Positions 50,675 through 63,010 are shown, counted from the stretch's first letter. The stretch is 64,000 bases of DNA from Piper betle (GCA_033002965.1 JAURVB010014062.1:1-64000); one strand, 5' to 3'. Made by a program: numbers and translations. The notes: generated by a model from the sequence alone, not told the origin.

Positions 50675-53358
50675 ACAATTACCACCAAAAAAACCAAACT
50701 ATATGAACAGACATTAGAATTTTACAAGTTTGATCATCTTCGTCATATCCCAAAAGATTGTTGATTGTGTTGAGGCTATGACCCATATGTCACTAGGAAT
50801 ACATCAAGTTTTGTTTGATTGCATTAGTTTTAAGATTAATGGTTACTTTTGAGTTTTATTTGGGTGCTTAAGAGTCTCATTCTATTGGGTATTGCGGATG
50901 GAAGACGTCAATTGCTTCATAAGCACTTTAGGTTCATGTAATAAAATGTGTCGATTGAGGATGGTCAACTGGGTATCAGAGTATTGGATTGGATTAGACA
51001 AATGGTATCAATTGCTCTCCCGTAAGATTGATTATGCTTGTATACACTGATATACTGTTTAATTGAGGTGAAAACAAATTAGTGGATTGGAATAGGCGTA
51101 GGAGTAGTAGTGTTTAGTTTGGAAAAAAAGCAGTAGTGTTTTGCATTGGTGAATGTAAAGGAGAAAGGGCGGGAAGTGCGTGAAGAAAGTGGCGGCACCG
51201 ACGGCAGCCTTTAAGAGGGAGAAGTGGCTCTCGTCTGTCAATAGCCAGAGCCCATAAAGTTGGCTTCGCACTCTTCGGCAGTGCCACGAATCTCCAAGCC
51301 CCCTTAGTAAGCAAGGCAGGAAATCTGCTTGCCGTCTTAAAAGACGCTATTCACCACATGCACCTGCCCCGCTGCTCAGAAGCCAACCAAAGTTCCTCGG
51401 AAGACTGTCAAATCTTCTTTTGGGTAAAATATGAGCACTCTTTCAGCAGCGCTTAGGCTAGCCCATCTCGTCCCTTCCCCCATTGGCTCTTGTTATTATT
51501 ATTGATCCCAAAATAAATGCATGCACGGTGAATTGAACATTCTTGGATGACGGTAACGTAGCTGTCGTGTGCATTTACTTGTTACCTTGCTATATAATAA
51601 ACAATTACATGCGACGGATGGGCACATTTAGGAACCAGCTTGGCCTCTACAGTTACCTACCCGGTGTTCCTTTTCTATTTACTTATTAAAGCCAAAATTA
51701 CCGAAAACGTAACCATGCCTGGAGGCTGGACGCTCGGTAATTGGCCATTCATTACTTCTATTCTATTTTTATTTTTAACAAGTTCAAACCCTAAACACGG
51801 CTTGTCCTGGCTCCCCTCGACATGTTTGGTACTGGCTTCATGACCAACCTCACAGAAATGGCTCTATAAATGCAATAAGCGCCGTCTCCGCTGCCATTCC
51901 GTTGCAAAGTCACGGGTTTCCTTGAACAGCAGTGCTATTTCTCTACCGACGAAATAGCTCATTTAGATTTTTGCAGGGCTTGTTAAAAGATTTTTCGTAT
52001 GCATATATTGACGATAATCAATGGGACAACATTGGAGCCAACATGAGTGGACTGAAACGTTGGTAGGGGAATAAAAAGAACATGGCTGGACTGCGGCACT
52101 GAAAGCTACCCAGGCATCTTACAACCCACAGTGATAGGGGCGTGCTCAAATTCCACCACAGGGGGCCCATATTAGTAACAAAGCATCAAACTCTATATTC
52201 TGATATATTGCTTTGCATACAGAAAGGGGATTCCTGAGAGCCACCTGCTTAGTTTGTTTCGTTCCAACGAAATTTCACACTTGCGTACATTACTGTATAT
52301 TGCATTGAGACTTGGTGGCAAAGTTAACAAACTTAGCACGGTATGATTGGAACATTTTAGTCAGAAAAACTTCATATATACTTACCTAGCTTTATTCATA
52401 TGCAGGTTTCCAATTATTTGCATTAGTTAATTTCTATTTGACGAAAACTGCGAAGTGTAAAACTGAGGCATAAGTTTTAAATTAGAATTTTCTCATGTTT
52501 ATAGGGTGAAATGAATTGGGAGAAGCAGGGCAGGTCTCTGCGAGAGTCAACTGTCAACTAACAGTCACATTGTTGATAGTCGATAGCGGCTGCGACATGA
52601 GAGGGGTAGAAAAGGAGGCATTATTAAGCCCATTATTTGAGCCCATACACACTTTGGCCCAAATAACTTCCATAGTAACTAGTCAAGATCCGCGTAATAC
52701 ATAGGCATGGTATAAGTTAATTTATTAAAAAGATATTGAGATAAATTTATAATTATTAAATACTTTTGAAAAAGAATATAAACAAAAGTTCACTACATTT
52801 AAGAAAATTAAATAAATGTAAATAATAACATTAATGTCTGAATTATTTATGTAGACTATAATTAATTATATTTTAAAAATATTTCATTATGGAATTGGTT
52901 GTAATTTGACTATTCGAAAAATTCTTATAATATTAAAGTATAATTTCTTAAAAAAATTATTATTATAAAAATATTTGCTAGTGTTTTTTAAAATAATTTA
53001 CTGATTTAAAAACTATAATTAAGATGGTGATAGAAAGTTTCTCTAATTTAAAAAAAAAACATAAATACTCATTACCGGGCTGCATTCCGCGACTTAGATG
53101 AATATTTTATAGGCCTTTGAAGTTGGATCCTTATATTATAGTGTTATTAATTAATGAACGAAAATCCTACAAAATTAAACTGGGAGTTCACAAATGAATT
53201 TCTTTTATAGATCGTGAAAATGAATTTGATAGTATACTTTGTTCCTTTTTTTATGGACTGTCAATTTGGGTATGGGGACCAAAAATAAGCTGAGATTTCA
53301 TTTTCTTATTCCAAGCAAAATTTAATTTTTTTGGTCCATAGGGTGGCGTTAAATCGAG
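50675..53358. other. Intergenic
   Basis: No recognisable gene. A GC-richer patch at 51150-51420 holds a 66-residue minus frame of no known family. The rest is AT-rich with no repeat structure that I could define. Confidence 0.35.
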
Positions 53359-53431
53359 TTCTAAAAGGTCACGTGTTGCAAACAAGTATATTGCGTAACC
53401 CAATTACATCCTAAATTATTCACACAAACAT
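53359..53431 (+). repeat. 73-bp exact repeat, copy 2
   Basis: Same sequence and orientation as 45614-45686, 7.7 kb downstream. It is followed by unrelated AT-rich sequence. Confidence 0.85.
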
Positions 53432-54980
53432 TTTTGTTCACCAATTAGTTTCACTAATAATTAGTTATAGATATATAAATCCTAATGGGCCTAATGATAA
53501 TACATTTTAATGCTCAATACCCACGAAAGAGCTTATTATCTGTTAACCCACAGCCCTAATAGGCCAACATATTAATAATCAATAACCAGCAATATCTAAA
53601 GCAAATATTCCAGTCTCTAGTTGATGTTAAATAATCTGACAGGACAGTAGCGGGGAGAAGCATGTTAGTTAATGTTTGCAGTTCGGTGTCTGGGGGGAGG
53701 CATTGAAGGTGGGCTGGGCCACGAGATGATTATTATGAAGGTGGGCTGGGCCAAGTTCAATCCGAACTTCTAAGTCACTTTCCCCTTTTGGAGATGATTA
53801 TGCCAATCGCTTGCGCTCCAGCAAAAATTTTTGAAAATGAACTTCATATCATAAAAAAAAAAATTGGTTGGTCGAACACACAAAAAATGGTTGTATATAA
53901 TTCATTTTATGTAAAATATAATAATAAAATGTATGTTTTTTTCATATAATATAATAATAATTATTCTTGTTGACAATTAAGCTTAATCAAATATTGTATA
54001 GATGACAATTAAATATTGGAATAATTAAGGTGAATTTCATGTCATATAGCTAATATGAGCTATATCTATAATTTAAACTTTCTTTAATAGGTCCTACATA
54101 ACGAGATATATATGTTTTATATATAAGTAGAGTATGGAAAGTAGAGTACATAAATACGATGTTGATAAATTTTTATTTTATTTTGACATCAATATGACCT
54201 TTTTTATAAAATAGAATAGTTAAAAGATATTTTTAAATTAATTTTTATTATAATTATGTTTTGATTGCTTATTTTTATATTTATCTATGTGGATTTTAAT
54301 TAGTAGTAACCCACTATATTGCTTCAAATAAATAGTGTAGCTTATATAAATTGTATGAGCTAAATATTGTAAATCTCACGTATAATTTTAGAAACTATCT
54401 AGAAGACCCTTCATTATTTCCTAAGCAGAACTTTCAAGAGATGTCATTAATGACAAAATGTGGAGCAGGTGTCAGAGTATCTTAGTGTACAAAAATAGGT
54501 CACATGGCATATATATATCATTGAATTTCCAGATTAAGTTGAGGCTCACGAGTTTAAGTCTCCTTAATAAAGATACATTAATTGGGGACTACGTCGTAAC
54601 TCCTAAGTCTCATGGTATGATGTCAAATAGTCTTGATATACGAAATTTTTTGTATGAGTCTTATATACATAAACTACAATACTCAGGGATATATTTTTTT
54701 TAAAAATAATTTAATGGGTCCTACAACTCAAAATCCACCTAGGTAAATAAAAAAACAAATAATGAGAATAATTATAAATTTTTAACTCAATCTAATAGTT
54801 CTAACCCTTTTATCTTAATTGTCATAATTATAATAAAAATTATTTTCAAAATATCTATTAAGTAGTACATTTTTAAAAAATCTAAAAATATGTCATAATG
54901 AGGTAAAAAAATAAAAATTTTATCAACCTCTTATTCATGCACACTACTTTTAATATATAAAAAATATCATTTTATAAGAC
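53432..54980. other. AT-rich intergenic
   Basis: A short direct duplication GAAGGTGGGCTGGGCCA occurs at about 53707 and 53739. Otherwise AT-rich sequence with no gene or transposon that I can support. Confidence 0.4.
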
Positions 54981-55762
54981 TGTTGAGTGTTCAAAGTATA
55001 CAATAGTTACTTATGTTTTTAATGTGATTTTATATTTTTTAAGTATAAATATTATTAATTAGGTGATATTTCTCGTTTTATTCTAGTTAATTAATATTTT
55101 ATGAGATAAACTTAATTTTAAAGTTTTAATACCAAAAAAGATGAAAAAAATTAAGCTTTAGAATTAAAAGGTTATGGTCACCAAATGGTTAATATAAGGA
55201 GTTCACAAACTCGCTGAGGATGAATGTGCTTTGGCTGTATTTCAGTGTGTCGAGGAGGTGGAAATTTGAATGTACATCATAATCAATTAGAATACATTGA
55301 TTTATAAGTACCTTCATTGAATTCACGTATCTTGTGACCATCTTATCTTCTATATAAATGGGTGGTCATTTATTATTTGAGATATCTCAATTTTTTGCTT
55401 TGTAATTTAGTAAAAGAAAATTTTCTATTTTTTATAATTCTTTTTATTTTATAATAAAAATTAATTTTTTATATTATTTTTTATTTGATTTTTATTATGG
55501 AGTAGTCCTTTCTTCTTTATATTGTTTTCGATTTTTCGATTCAATTTTTATTATGAATTAGTCCCTTTTTTTTTAGAGAAGAATAGAACTTAATATAGTT
55601 TAGTTGAATTCGTTTCAACTTTATTTAATTGAGTTACTTTTTTATTCAATTAGATTATCCGAATTATCCTTTGTATCCAATTGGATTATTTAAATTATAT
55701 ATTCTTAATACTAAAAATAGATTGATCGTTTATTTCTTAGATTATGATGTTTAATTAGATTT
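54981..55762 (+). mobile_element. Truncated LTR of the same family as the solo LTR
   Basis: It begins TGTTGAGTG and parallels 40993 onward through matching landmarks: TTTTTAATGTGATTTTATA, AAAAGATGAA, ATCTTCTATATAAATGGGTGG, GGAGTAGTC, and TTAGATTATGATGTTTAATTAGATTTC. Similarity stops at about 55762, where minisatellite sequence begins. It lacks the last third of the LTR and has diverged substantially from the solo copy. Confidence 0.75.
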
Positions 55763-55807
55763 CCGACTAAGGTCAGTGCTATGAGGGCCGAGCCGTTCGG
55801 CCGAGCC

Positions 55808-55932
55808 GTTCGGCCGATCCGAGGAGAACTCCGTTCGGCCGATCCGAGGAGAACTCAGTTCGGCCGAGCCGAGGAGAACTCCGTTCGGCCGATCCGAGGA
55901 GAACTCAGTTCGGCCGATCCGAGGAGAACTCA
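55808..55932 (+). repeat. 25-bp GC-rich minisatellite, five units
   Basis: Five units of a 25-mer starting GTTCGGCCGATCCGAGGAGA run without gaps, with substitutions only at two positions (T/G and C/A). A partial unit precedes and GTTCGAAGG follows. The unit length is not a multiple of three, so the array uses all three frames in turn. It is far more GC-rich than its surroundings and lies between LTR and protease remnants. Confidence 0.9.
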
Positions 55933-55949
55933 GTTCGAAGGAAGAGAGG

Positions 55950-56180
55950 CCTCCAGCATCTACCCTTCAAATTGAGGGCAGACATATAGCTCAGAGAGGG
56001 ACTGATTTGATGTACGCTCCAGTGGTAGTGAATGGGAGGGAAAAGAAAATCTCAGTTTTGATAGACACTTGAACAACGCACAATTTTGTTTCGAAGGGGG
56101 CTAGGGCTGAGGACTGGAGCCAATACCAGCAGGATGATGGCATTGCAAGAAATGTTAGGGCTCGCGAGATACGCAACGTT
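55950..56180 (+). pseudogene. Ty3/gypsy protease fragment
   Basis: The plus frame reads MYAPVVVNGREKKISVLIDT, a stop, then TTHNFVSKGA. This is the retropepsin core of plant gypsy elements, in which the catalytic D-T-G is followed by S/T-THNFV. The Gly codon is here TGA, so the active site is lost. No reverse transcriptase follows; the sequence becomes AT-rich after about 56185. Confidence 0.78.
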
Positions 56181-56184
56181 AGAT

Positions 56185-58498
56185 AATTTTTTATAGTATA
56201 TTTTAGTTAATTAGAATTTTATTTATTTTTAGTTATTTAAAGGAGGATTAAATACAATTTGAGTTGAATTAGATATTTTAACTAAGTTGAACATCTTTAA
56301 TCATTTTTAATAATTATTGGAAACATAAAAATTAATTATAATCTTTACTATTTTTTACATGCCCATAATAAAAATAAATTTTGCTAAACCTAGTCATGTT
56401 TGAATTAGATTTTCTTTAGTATACATTACAATTAATTAATATATGCATAATAAGAATAGTTAAAAATTATATATTACTTAATTAATATTATTTGAATTAT
56501 AAATGGTAAAATTATAAAATTACTTGAATTTTTTATAAAAGTGTAAATTTTAAAATGAAATTATAATTATAATCGGAATCTATGCCCTTTAAAAATTCTC
56601 CTATCCCCCCTAGGTCTATGAATTTCTCTATCAATTCCATTATATAAATATATGAAATACATAATTGATTGCATAATTTCTTAATACAAATACACAAGTT
56701 TATAGTTTAATATAAGTATAAAAGTCATCACTACTTATCATCACAAGACTATAATTGTATAAGTGTAACGTTTGATATATCATCATTTGTACTTTATCAA
56801 ATGATAACAAGAAGTCATTAATATAAGTCTACAAAATCAAGGTTTAATATAATTTTACATGGTGATTACTAAATCATCTAATTTATTATCCGAATCACTA
56901 TCACCAATGGGAAGAGTAAAGCTCTCACCTGCATCAACACGAGACCCTGCGTAAAAGGAGGCATTGAACTCCCACTCAAATGAAGTCCCTCAGGTATAGG
57001 AGGCAAAGACAAATTATGTTGTGAATTAATAGATACAATATAAGTCCACTATTCATAGTAGAACACGATCCAACGATCCAAGTGCAGTTTTCAATGTGCT
57101 GCTAATTGATTTGCTACAAGGACTACTTTGATTCTAGCAATATGTTGTTTGAAGCGATATACCCATTCATTTATGATTTTTTAACTAAAGTTATAGGTGA
57201 CTTGCTTCTTTGACACCGATACCTATTTACATACATACCTTATCAAAATTTACAACAAAACACTAATGATACTATATTAAAATTTATAGCAAAAAATTGC
57301 ACATTGATGATACCATCTCAAAATTTACGGCAAAAAAAAAAATTTGCACACTAATGATACCATATCCAAATTTTTACCAAGCATGAATTTTTTTTAAAAA
57401 AATTGCAATTTTACAAACGATGCCAGAGGGAAGGGCGGTGACAGACGGAGGGAGGGCGGAGGCAAGGGAGGGCACATAAGGGCGGAGGCAAGGAGGGCAC
57501 ATAAGGTCGGCGGGCGGCTTGGCGGCAGCAGGGAGATGCAAGGGGCGGCCGATTTCTTCACACGGGTCAGCGACGGCAGAGGGAGGGGCGAGGCTGGACG
57601 GAGGGGTGCGGTCGGCGGTGGTAGATTGGCAAAGGGAGGGATTGGCGGTGGCGAACGAGCGGAGGGAAAGAGGGAGGTATATTTTAGGTTTTCAAAATTT
57701 TAATTATAAATTTACCAATGCTTAAATAATTTATTTAATATCATATTTAAGGTATTTTCCTTATTTATCCATAAAAACCGATTCGTAACCAATTTTCCTA
57801 ATTTACCCTAATTCTGAATCGGTTTTGAATCGGTCAAAATTAGGGTGAATCGGTCAATTTGGCGACTAATTTATAATTACCCGATTTGACACCCATTAGT
57901 TAAAATAATTTTTTCCGATACAAAAGTATTAATAGGAGATTGCATAGTACTTATTACACCAAATTCTGGCCTATCTGGAAAGAGATAAATGGTCATTAAT
58001 GGACGACGGAATCTCTTCTGACTTTATAAAGGAAAATATCCAGGCAATTTTTTTGAGTATTTATATATTTTAGCGCTCTAAATTTTAATTTCACTGGTGC
58101 CGCTTTACCAACCAGGCGAACAACAAAGATGCCTTTAATGCACCGACGGGACATCGGTTTAGCCGGCATCGTGGCTTATCCTACAATCACGAAAGTGGAC
58201 AAGAATTTGTAGTTTGTGGCTCCCATTATCTGTTGCAACCATCTCCGAGGCTGTACGATGAAGCCAATAACACTATTTCTTTCCTTTCCAGTTTTCCTTT
58301 CACCATTTCACACCGACATGTCAAATGATGATCTGCATGTGTTTAACTTGGGGGGGAGATAAATGTAGGTACATGTTCTCGGCCGGGGCAAAAATGAAAG
58401 AGAATTCTGTACTTACCTTGTTTAAATTATTAATTAACCTTTTTATTATTGTAGTTATTATTATTATTATCGATCATCGTCATCGTCAGGCCATCCCA
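56185..58498. other. Intergenic with small repeats
   Basis: AT-rich to 57410; contains three imperfect 41-47-bp repeats at 57261-57395. At 57425-57710 it becomes GC-rich, with a 27-bp duplication around GGCGGAGGCAAGG (57455-57510). From 57775 to 57870 are GAATCGGT-type repeats with an inverted pair CCCTAATT/AATTAGGG. No gene recognised. Confidence 0.4.
57261..57395. repeat. Imperfect 41-47-bp tandem repeat
   Basis: Units begin CACTAATGATACTAT (57261), CATTGATGATACCAT (57302) and CACTAATGATACCAT (57349). Each continues with AAATTTA and a poly(A) run. Confidence 0.65.
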
Positions 58499-58525
58499 AT
58501 ATATATATATATATATATATATATA
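58499..58525. repeat. (AT)n microsatellite
   Basis: A pure AT dinucleotide run of 27 bp, about 450 bp upstream of the bHLH start. Confidence 0.9.
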
Positions 58526-58976
58526 CACTAAACAAACACGCAGTATTATATAAGCAAACCTGATGAAAAGAAGAAAAAAACTACAAGTAAACGATGGCAT
58601 GCATAAAGAAAGAAAGAAACAAATAACGTGGATGATATGATATTATTGATACAGCAGTAGCAGTTTGCCGCAAACAATTGGAGGGATGTGGGGGAGGTCA
58701 ACTTCAACTAATAATGCAGTGGCTTCCATGTACTCACTTATCGGTCATCACCCTTTTGCCCTTTGAATCGCGTTTCCCATCCTCCTCTCATTATTGTCTT
58801 GAAGAGGAGTTGTTTTATAAGAAAGAAGAAAGGAGGAGGATCCAGGCCAGAGAAGAACACCAGATATACTCCATACATACGACATCGATTATTGATTGAT
58901 TGATCGGTTGTTGATTGGGTGTCTCATACATACACAGTATAGTAGTATTGTCAATCAATATTATTAGAAAGAGAGA

Positions 58977-59740
58977 ATGGAGGAGGAGCATGCCATGGCG
59001 GTGGACAGCGGCGGCGAACATGCTCGGGAGCGGCACAAGCTGGCCGAGAGGAAGCGTCGGAAGGGGATGAGGGAGCTGTTTCTCAACCTCCATGCCCTCC
59101 TCCCCCACCCCGCCACCGTCCGCAAGGAGCAGTCCGCCATCCTCGGCGAGATCATCAAGTACATCCCCCTCGCCCAGGCCCGCCTCCGCTCCCTCCAAAC
59201 CCGCCGCCGCTGGTCGTCCTCCTCCTCCTCCGCCGCCGTCGAAGTGTCCGGCCCCCGCGGCTCCGCTGGGTCAGGTGCGGACTGCGACATCCGCGTGGCG
59301 CCGGAGTCCTCCTCGTCGGTCTCTGTTCGGATCCGCGGCGACCGCGTCACCGTCTCCCTCTTCGACACCAAAGGCAGCTCCGCCGCGCACGGCATACTCC
59401 TCTCCGCCATCTTGGAGCAGTTGGAGGTCTACAACCTCGACGTCGTCTGTACCATGCATTGCAGGGATGGGAGCAAGCTACTTCACCACTCTGAAAGCAA
59501 GGTTCTTTCTTTTACTTCGTCTTGATGATCTTCTACTTCTCTTCTCGTCTATTTATTTATTATGTGAAACGCAGACTGCAAAATGTTGAATCTTTCGCAT
59601 TGTGCAAAGTGTAGATTGTCGGTGATCACCGATGCGGCTCGCCGGCTCTGTCGAAGACAAAACTGCAAGATCTCGCTCGCAATCTTCATCAGTTGAGGAA
59701 GTCTCCGACTCTGTTGTCGTCGGTGTCTTCCCGAATTTGA
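58977..59740 (+). CDS. bHLH transcription factor, two exons
   Basis: Exon 1 58977-59501 and exon 2 59615-59740, a phase-0 GT-AG intron of 113 bp, 216 residues. The basic helix-loop-helix lies at about 15-63: HKLAERKRRKGMRELFLNLH contains the His-Glu-Arg DNA-contact pattern, and the second helix reads KEQSAILGEIIKYIPLAQAR. A Ser/Ala-rich linker follows, then an ACT-like C-terminal region (VRIRGDRVTVSLFDTKGS, LSAILEQLEVYNLDVV). Exon 2 adds a charged tail (LSKTKLQDLARNLHQLRKS); without splicing the frame would stop at 59523-59525. Such proteins bind E-box DNA as dimers. It resembles small plant bHLHs of the bHLH36/162/168 kind; the subgroup is uncertain. GC content is high in exon 1. No defects are seen. 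Confidence 0.82.
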
Positions 59741-60059
59741 AAAGAAGCTTTGATCATATATGCTGCCGGGCAAAGTAAGGCTTCTCTGCCGGGAGCTTGA
59801 TCAAAAATTCAATGGAGATCCCAGTGGGCGGGCATGGGGAAACTGGTCACCAATTGATAAAACTCGATCCCAAAATCCCACCGAATGTCTCTGAAACATG
59901 AATTACCTTCTTCTCTGTTTCATGCCAATAAATATCATTACTTTCTTTCGTGCATATTAAAAATCTTATGGACAGAGATATGTATGGTGATTTCCTAAAA
60001 AAAGCTGATCATTTCCTACAAAACAAAGGGTGATTTCTCTTTTCCTTTAATGAAAGACT

Positions 60060-60060
<1 letters not shown>

Positions 60061-60091
<31 letters not shown>

Positions 60092-60111
60092 GCAATAATA
60101 ATAATAATATT
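60061..60111. repeat. (AAT)n microsatellite
   Basis: AAT/TAA triplets interrupted once by AGC. A 15-bp duplication (AGCACGTTGGTCACC) follows at about 60170-60200. Confidence 0.85.
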
Positions 60112-60583
60112 TGTAGTAGGAGCCCGATGTGAATTGAAAGACATCTAAAAATGGGCATTGTAAAAGTAGAGCACGTTGGTCACCAGAGCACGTTGGTCAC
60201 CTTTAAATTTCTTCCATGGCATCGGCTTCCAGAAAGGAGAATACCGTCACTTTTATCGCCATTATGAAGCCAATATTACCTTCTACCCTGAATTATTTGC
60301 GCCGACGACGTTAAAAGGCCACCATATTTTTTTGTTGTTAAACAAAAGATCATATATATATAGAGCATTAATCTCATCAATCCTTCCAAAGCTTTTCTCC
60401 CGTACAAATCACGGACACAATAGCATAAAGAAGATGCTTAACCATTGTTATTCGGGGTCAGGTTGACGAAAACAAGTGTTTTCCGTCCTTTTTTTATTTT
60501 TTGGTTCCTTCGTTGTTCTTACTTCTTCCCCAAACCCCAATGCATGAATCTACTCGCGGACATACATATTATGTACAGATAAC

Positions 60584-61254
60584 GTTGCTAATTGAGTGAG
60601 CCAGCTCATAAGTATTTAGCGTTCGGCTCGGTTTGATTTAACTCGAAACTTGATATTTAAATGCTCGAACTCGAACTCGAACTTGACTTGAATTCGAATC
60701 TTATGAGCCGAGCTTGAATAAGGTCATGTTCAATTCGACTCGACTCAGTTATAAGCTCAAACTCGACTCGAACTCGATTCGTAACTCGACTCGAACTCGA
60801 TTCGTAATTCGCTCAACTCAACTCGATAAAATAATATAATAATATAATTTTTATATTATACTATATTATATATATATATATACAATATAATAATAAAAAA
60901 GTGAAATAGTTGAGATGGTAAGTATTCAAGTTGATGACCTCAAAGTTATTGGTTCAATCCATTATAGTTTTTAAGTGAGGTGGTTCAATCACATTGTAGT
61001 ATTTTTTAAGTGAAGTATTCTTGATTTTTAATTGGGCCGGTTTTGAACTCATGAACGAGCTAGGTTCGAGCTCGGGAAAATTAAACATTTTAAATGTATT
61101 TAAGCTTGAATATATAAAAGATATTCGAGTCGAATTCGAATATATATGTTCAAAACTCAGTTCGATCTCGAGTCAAGTTCGAACGAATTTTGAACTATTC
61201 GAGCCGAATTCGAATACAAGTTGAACTTGACTTACTCAGTTCGATTAACACCCT
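60584..61254 (+). repeat. TCGA-rich foldback-like repeat, copy 3 (most complete)
   Basis: The left end GTTGCTAATTGAGTGAG and right end (reverse complement GGGTGTTAATCGAACTGAGTAAG) are imperfect inverted repeats. The left arm is CTCGAAC-rich and the right arm GTTCGAG/ATTCGAG-rich, so the arms can pair. An AT-rich centre (60820-60900) is followed by a tRNA-like block (60900-60975) with A-box-like TAGTTGAGATGG and B-box-like GGTTCAATCC. It aligns with copy 1 on the minus strand. No protein is encoded. Confidence 0.75.
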
Positions 61255-62080
61255 TTGCATAATGACAATTTATGTTGTTTTAGGACCGCATAGTCACCCT
61301 TCACACTTCATAGTTCCCTGTGAGACTGTGGTGCGATCACACCAAAGTCATTGCTCACCGCGCTGGAAACGGCATTTAAGTAAGCAACCGGTCACCAGAC
61401 TCATGTGGTCAGACCGACAGGTTTGATTATTCTTCACTCTCGACAAAACAGTGACGAACTCGCTTCACAGGTCACAACCGTTAAGCTTAGGAGAAAGTTC
61501 TCGGAAGTAAATTAAAGACACGTGAAAAACGTGATGAATCTTTATTCCGTTCGCGATCACCATCATAGGTTGGAGTTATTTGACGATGTGGTTGGATTTT
61601 GGAGCTATTGTCGGCTTGTAGCTGCCCGAAAGAGTTGGGATCTGGGAGCAGTGCAATACACTTGGCTCGTTGGATCAGCGAAGGGGCAAAAGCGAAAGAT
61701 CGGCACCCGCTCTGACGAGGTACGAACTGAACCCACCATTTTTATTGCTTCCATGTGCGACCACAGCGAGGTCGTTCTTAGTATCTTGCAAACAGCCGAG
61801 ACTGAGAACGATACAAAGCGGACGCTCCACCCTCGGTAACTGAGAGGCCAACGCCGTCTATATATTAGACGCTGCTGCCAACAAGACCATACTAGTCGCA
61901 TCAATGTTAAATCATGTTTTAATCATTATACTTAACTTAAATTAGGTAAGATGTAAATTATAAAAAAATGAAAATAAATTATAATAATTTCATATCTTAA
62001 AAATAAATTATAATTGACTTTTATTGAGTATAGCCTCACTACCGCAAACTCTAATTCATCATGTCTAGTCCAATTAATGC
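61255..62080. other. Intergenic, unassigned GC-richer island
   Basis: 61300-61880 is more GC-rich than its surroundings and has open frames on both strands (61522-61839 plus, 61904-61605 minus) without known domains. On the minus strand a CTAATATATAGACG motif at about 61860-61873 could be a TATA box. It may be an LTR or promoter fragment, but no partner was found. Confidence 0.35.
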
Positions 62081-62310
62081 TGGGGGCTGGGGGGGGGCAA
62101 CGACGGCAGGGGGAGGACGGGGTGGTGAGGGCAGCGACGAGGTGACAGGGGACGCGGCGGCAGGGTCGAGCAAGGGGGGCGACGGGGTGACGGGGCAGTG
62201 ATGGGGCGGAGTGGCGGGGTGGGGAGCGGGGCAAGGGTGGGGGCGAGGGCAGGGGCGAGGGGGAGGGGGATGGGCGACGTCGGGGAGAGAGAAGGGGGGG
62301 AGGGGGGGAA
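62081..62310 (+). repeat. Very G-rich tract
   Basis: About 230 bp in which the plus strand is dominated by G runs (GGGGGGGG, GGGGGAGG, GGGGCGG), broken mainly by A, C and GAC. Many groups of four closely spaced G runs are present, so G-quadruplexes are possible. The Pro/Ser/Arg-rich frames on the opposite strand follow from composition. Confidence 0.8.
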
Positions 62311-62629
62311 ATGTAGGTGGCATTCTCGTAATTAAAAGTTGACTCGACTCTGATTGTGAGTCTGACTCTGATTAAAGTCAAAAATAATAACTAACTCTAA
62401 ATAATTTAAAAAAATCTAAAAATATATGAAAAAATATCATAAAATATAATACACATCGTAATATAAAAATGACATCAGAATGACATGTTTTATAACTAAT
62501 AACCTACCAATTTTGACTAGATTAAAATTTTTATATACGATCGATTTGGAGTGATTCAACTGAACTGATTTAGATTAATTCGATCCAATTTAGACTCCTA
62601 CGATTCCGAAGTTTTGCAACTATAGTAAA

Positions 62630-63010
62630 CACTTGCTAAGTGCTTAGCCATTTGGAGTGCTGTGAGTTAGCGTAAAAAAAACCACTTGCTAAGTGCTTAG
62701 CCATCTTGTAAATGTGGGGTAGTGTTGTGACTTAGCTGAAAAATTTTTAAGTGCTTAATTGTCTTGTAAGTGCTTGCCAAGTGCTTAGCCATTGCGGTGG
62801 AGTGTTGTGGCTTAGCCAAAAGAAAAGACCACTCGCTAAGTGCTTAGTTGTCTTGTAAGCCCTTGCTAAGTGCTTAGCTGTCTGGAGTGTTGTGACTTAG
62901 CCGAAAAAAAAACCACTTGCTAAGTGCTTAGTCGTCTTATAAGCACTTGTTAAGTGCTTAGCCGTCCTAAAAATGCCTATAAGTGCGGGGAAGCACTTAG
63001 CTGTCTTGTA
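62630..63010. repeat. Tandem array built on CTTGCTAAGTGCTTAGC
   Basis: At least eight occurrences of CACTTGCTAAGTGCTTAG(C/T)-type units are interspersed with GTCTTGTAAG and GAGTGTTGTGACTTAGC(C)(G)AAAAAA segments. The larger unit, about 95-130 bp, repeats three to four times with variation. AAGTGCTTAG followed by CTAAGTGCTT-like motifs makes the array locally palindromic. Confidence 0.75.

Noticed and set aside
58815..59410. Minus-strand frames of 127-148 residues
   Set aside because: Antisense to the GC-rich bHLH exon; no family resemblance.
62051..62381. Proline-rich minus-strand frames of 90-149 residues
   Set aside because: Composition artefact of the G-rich tract.
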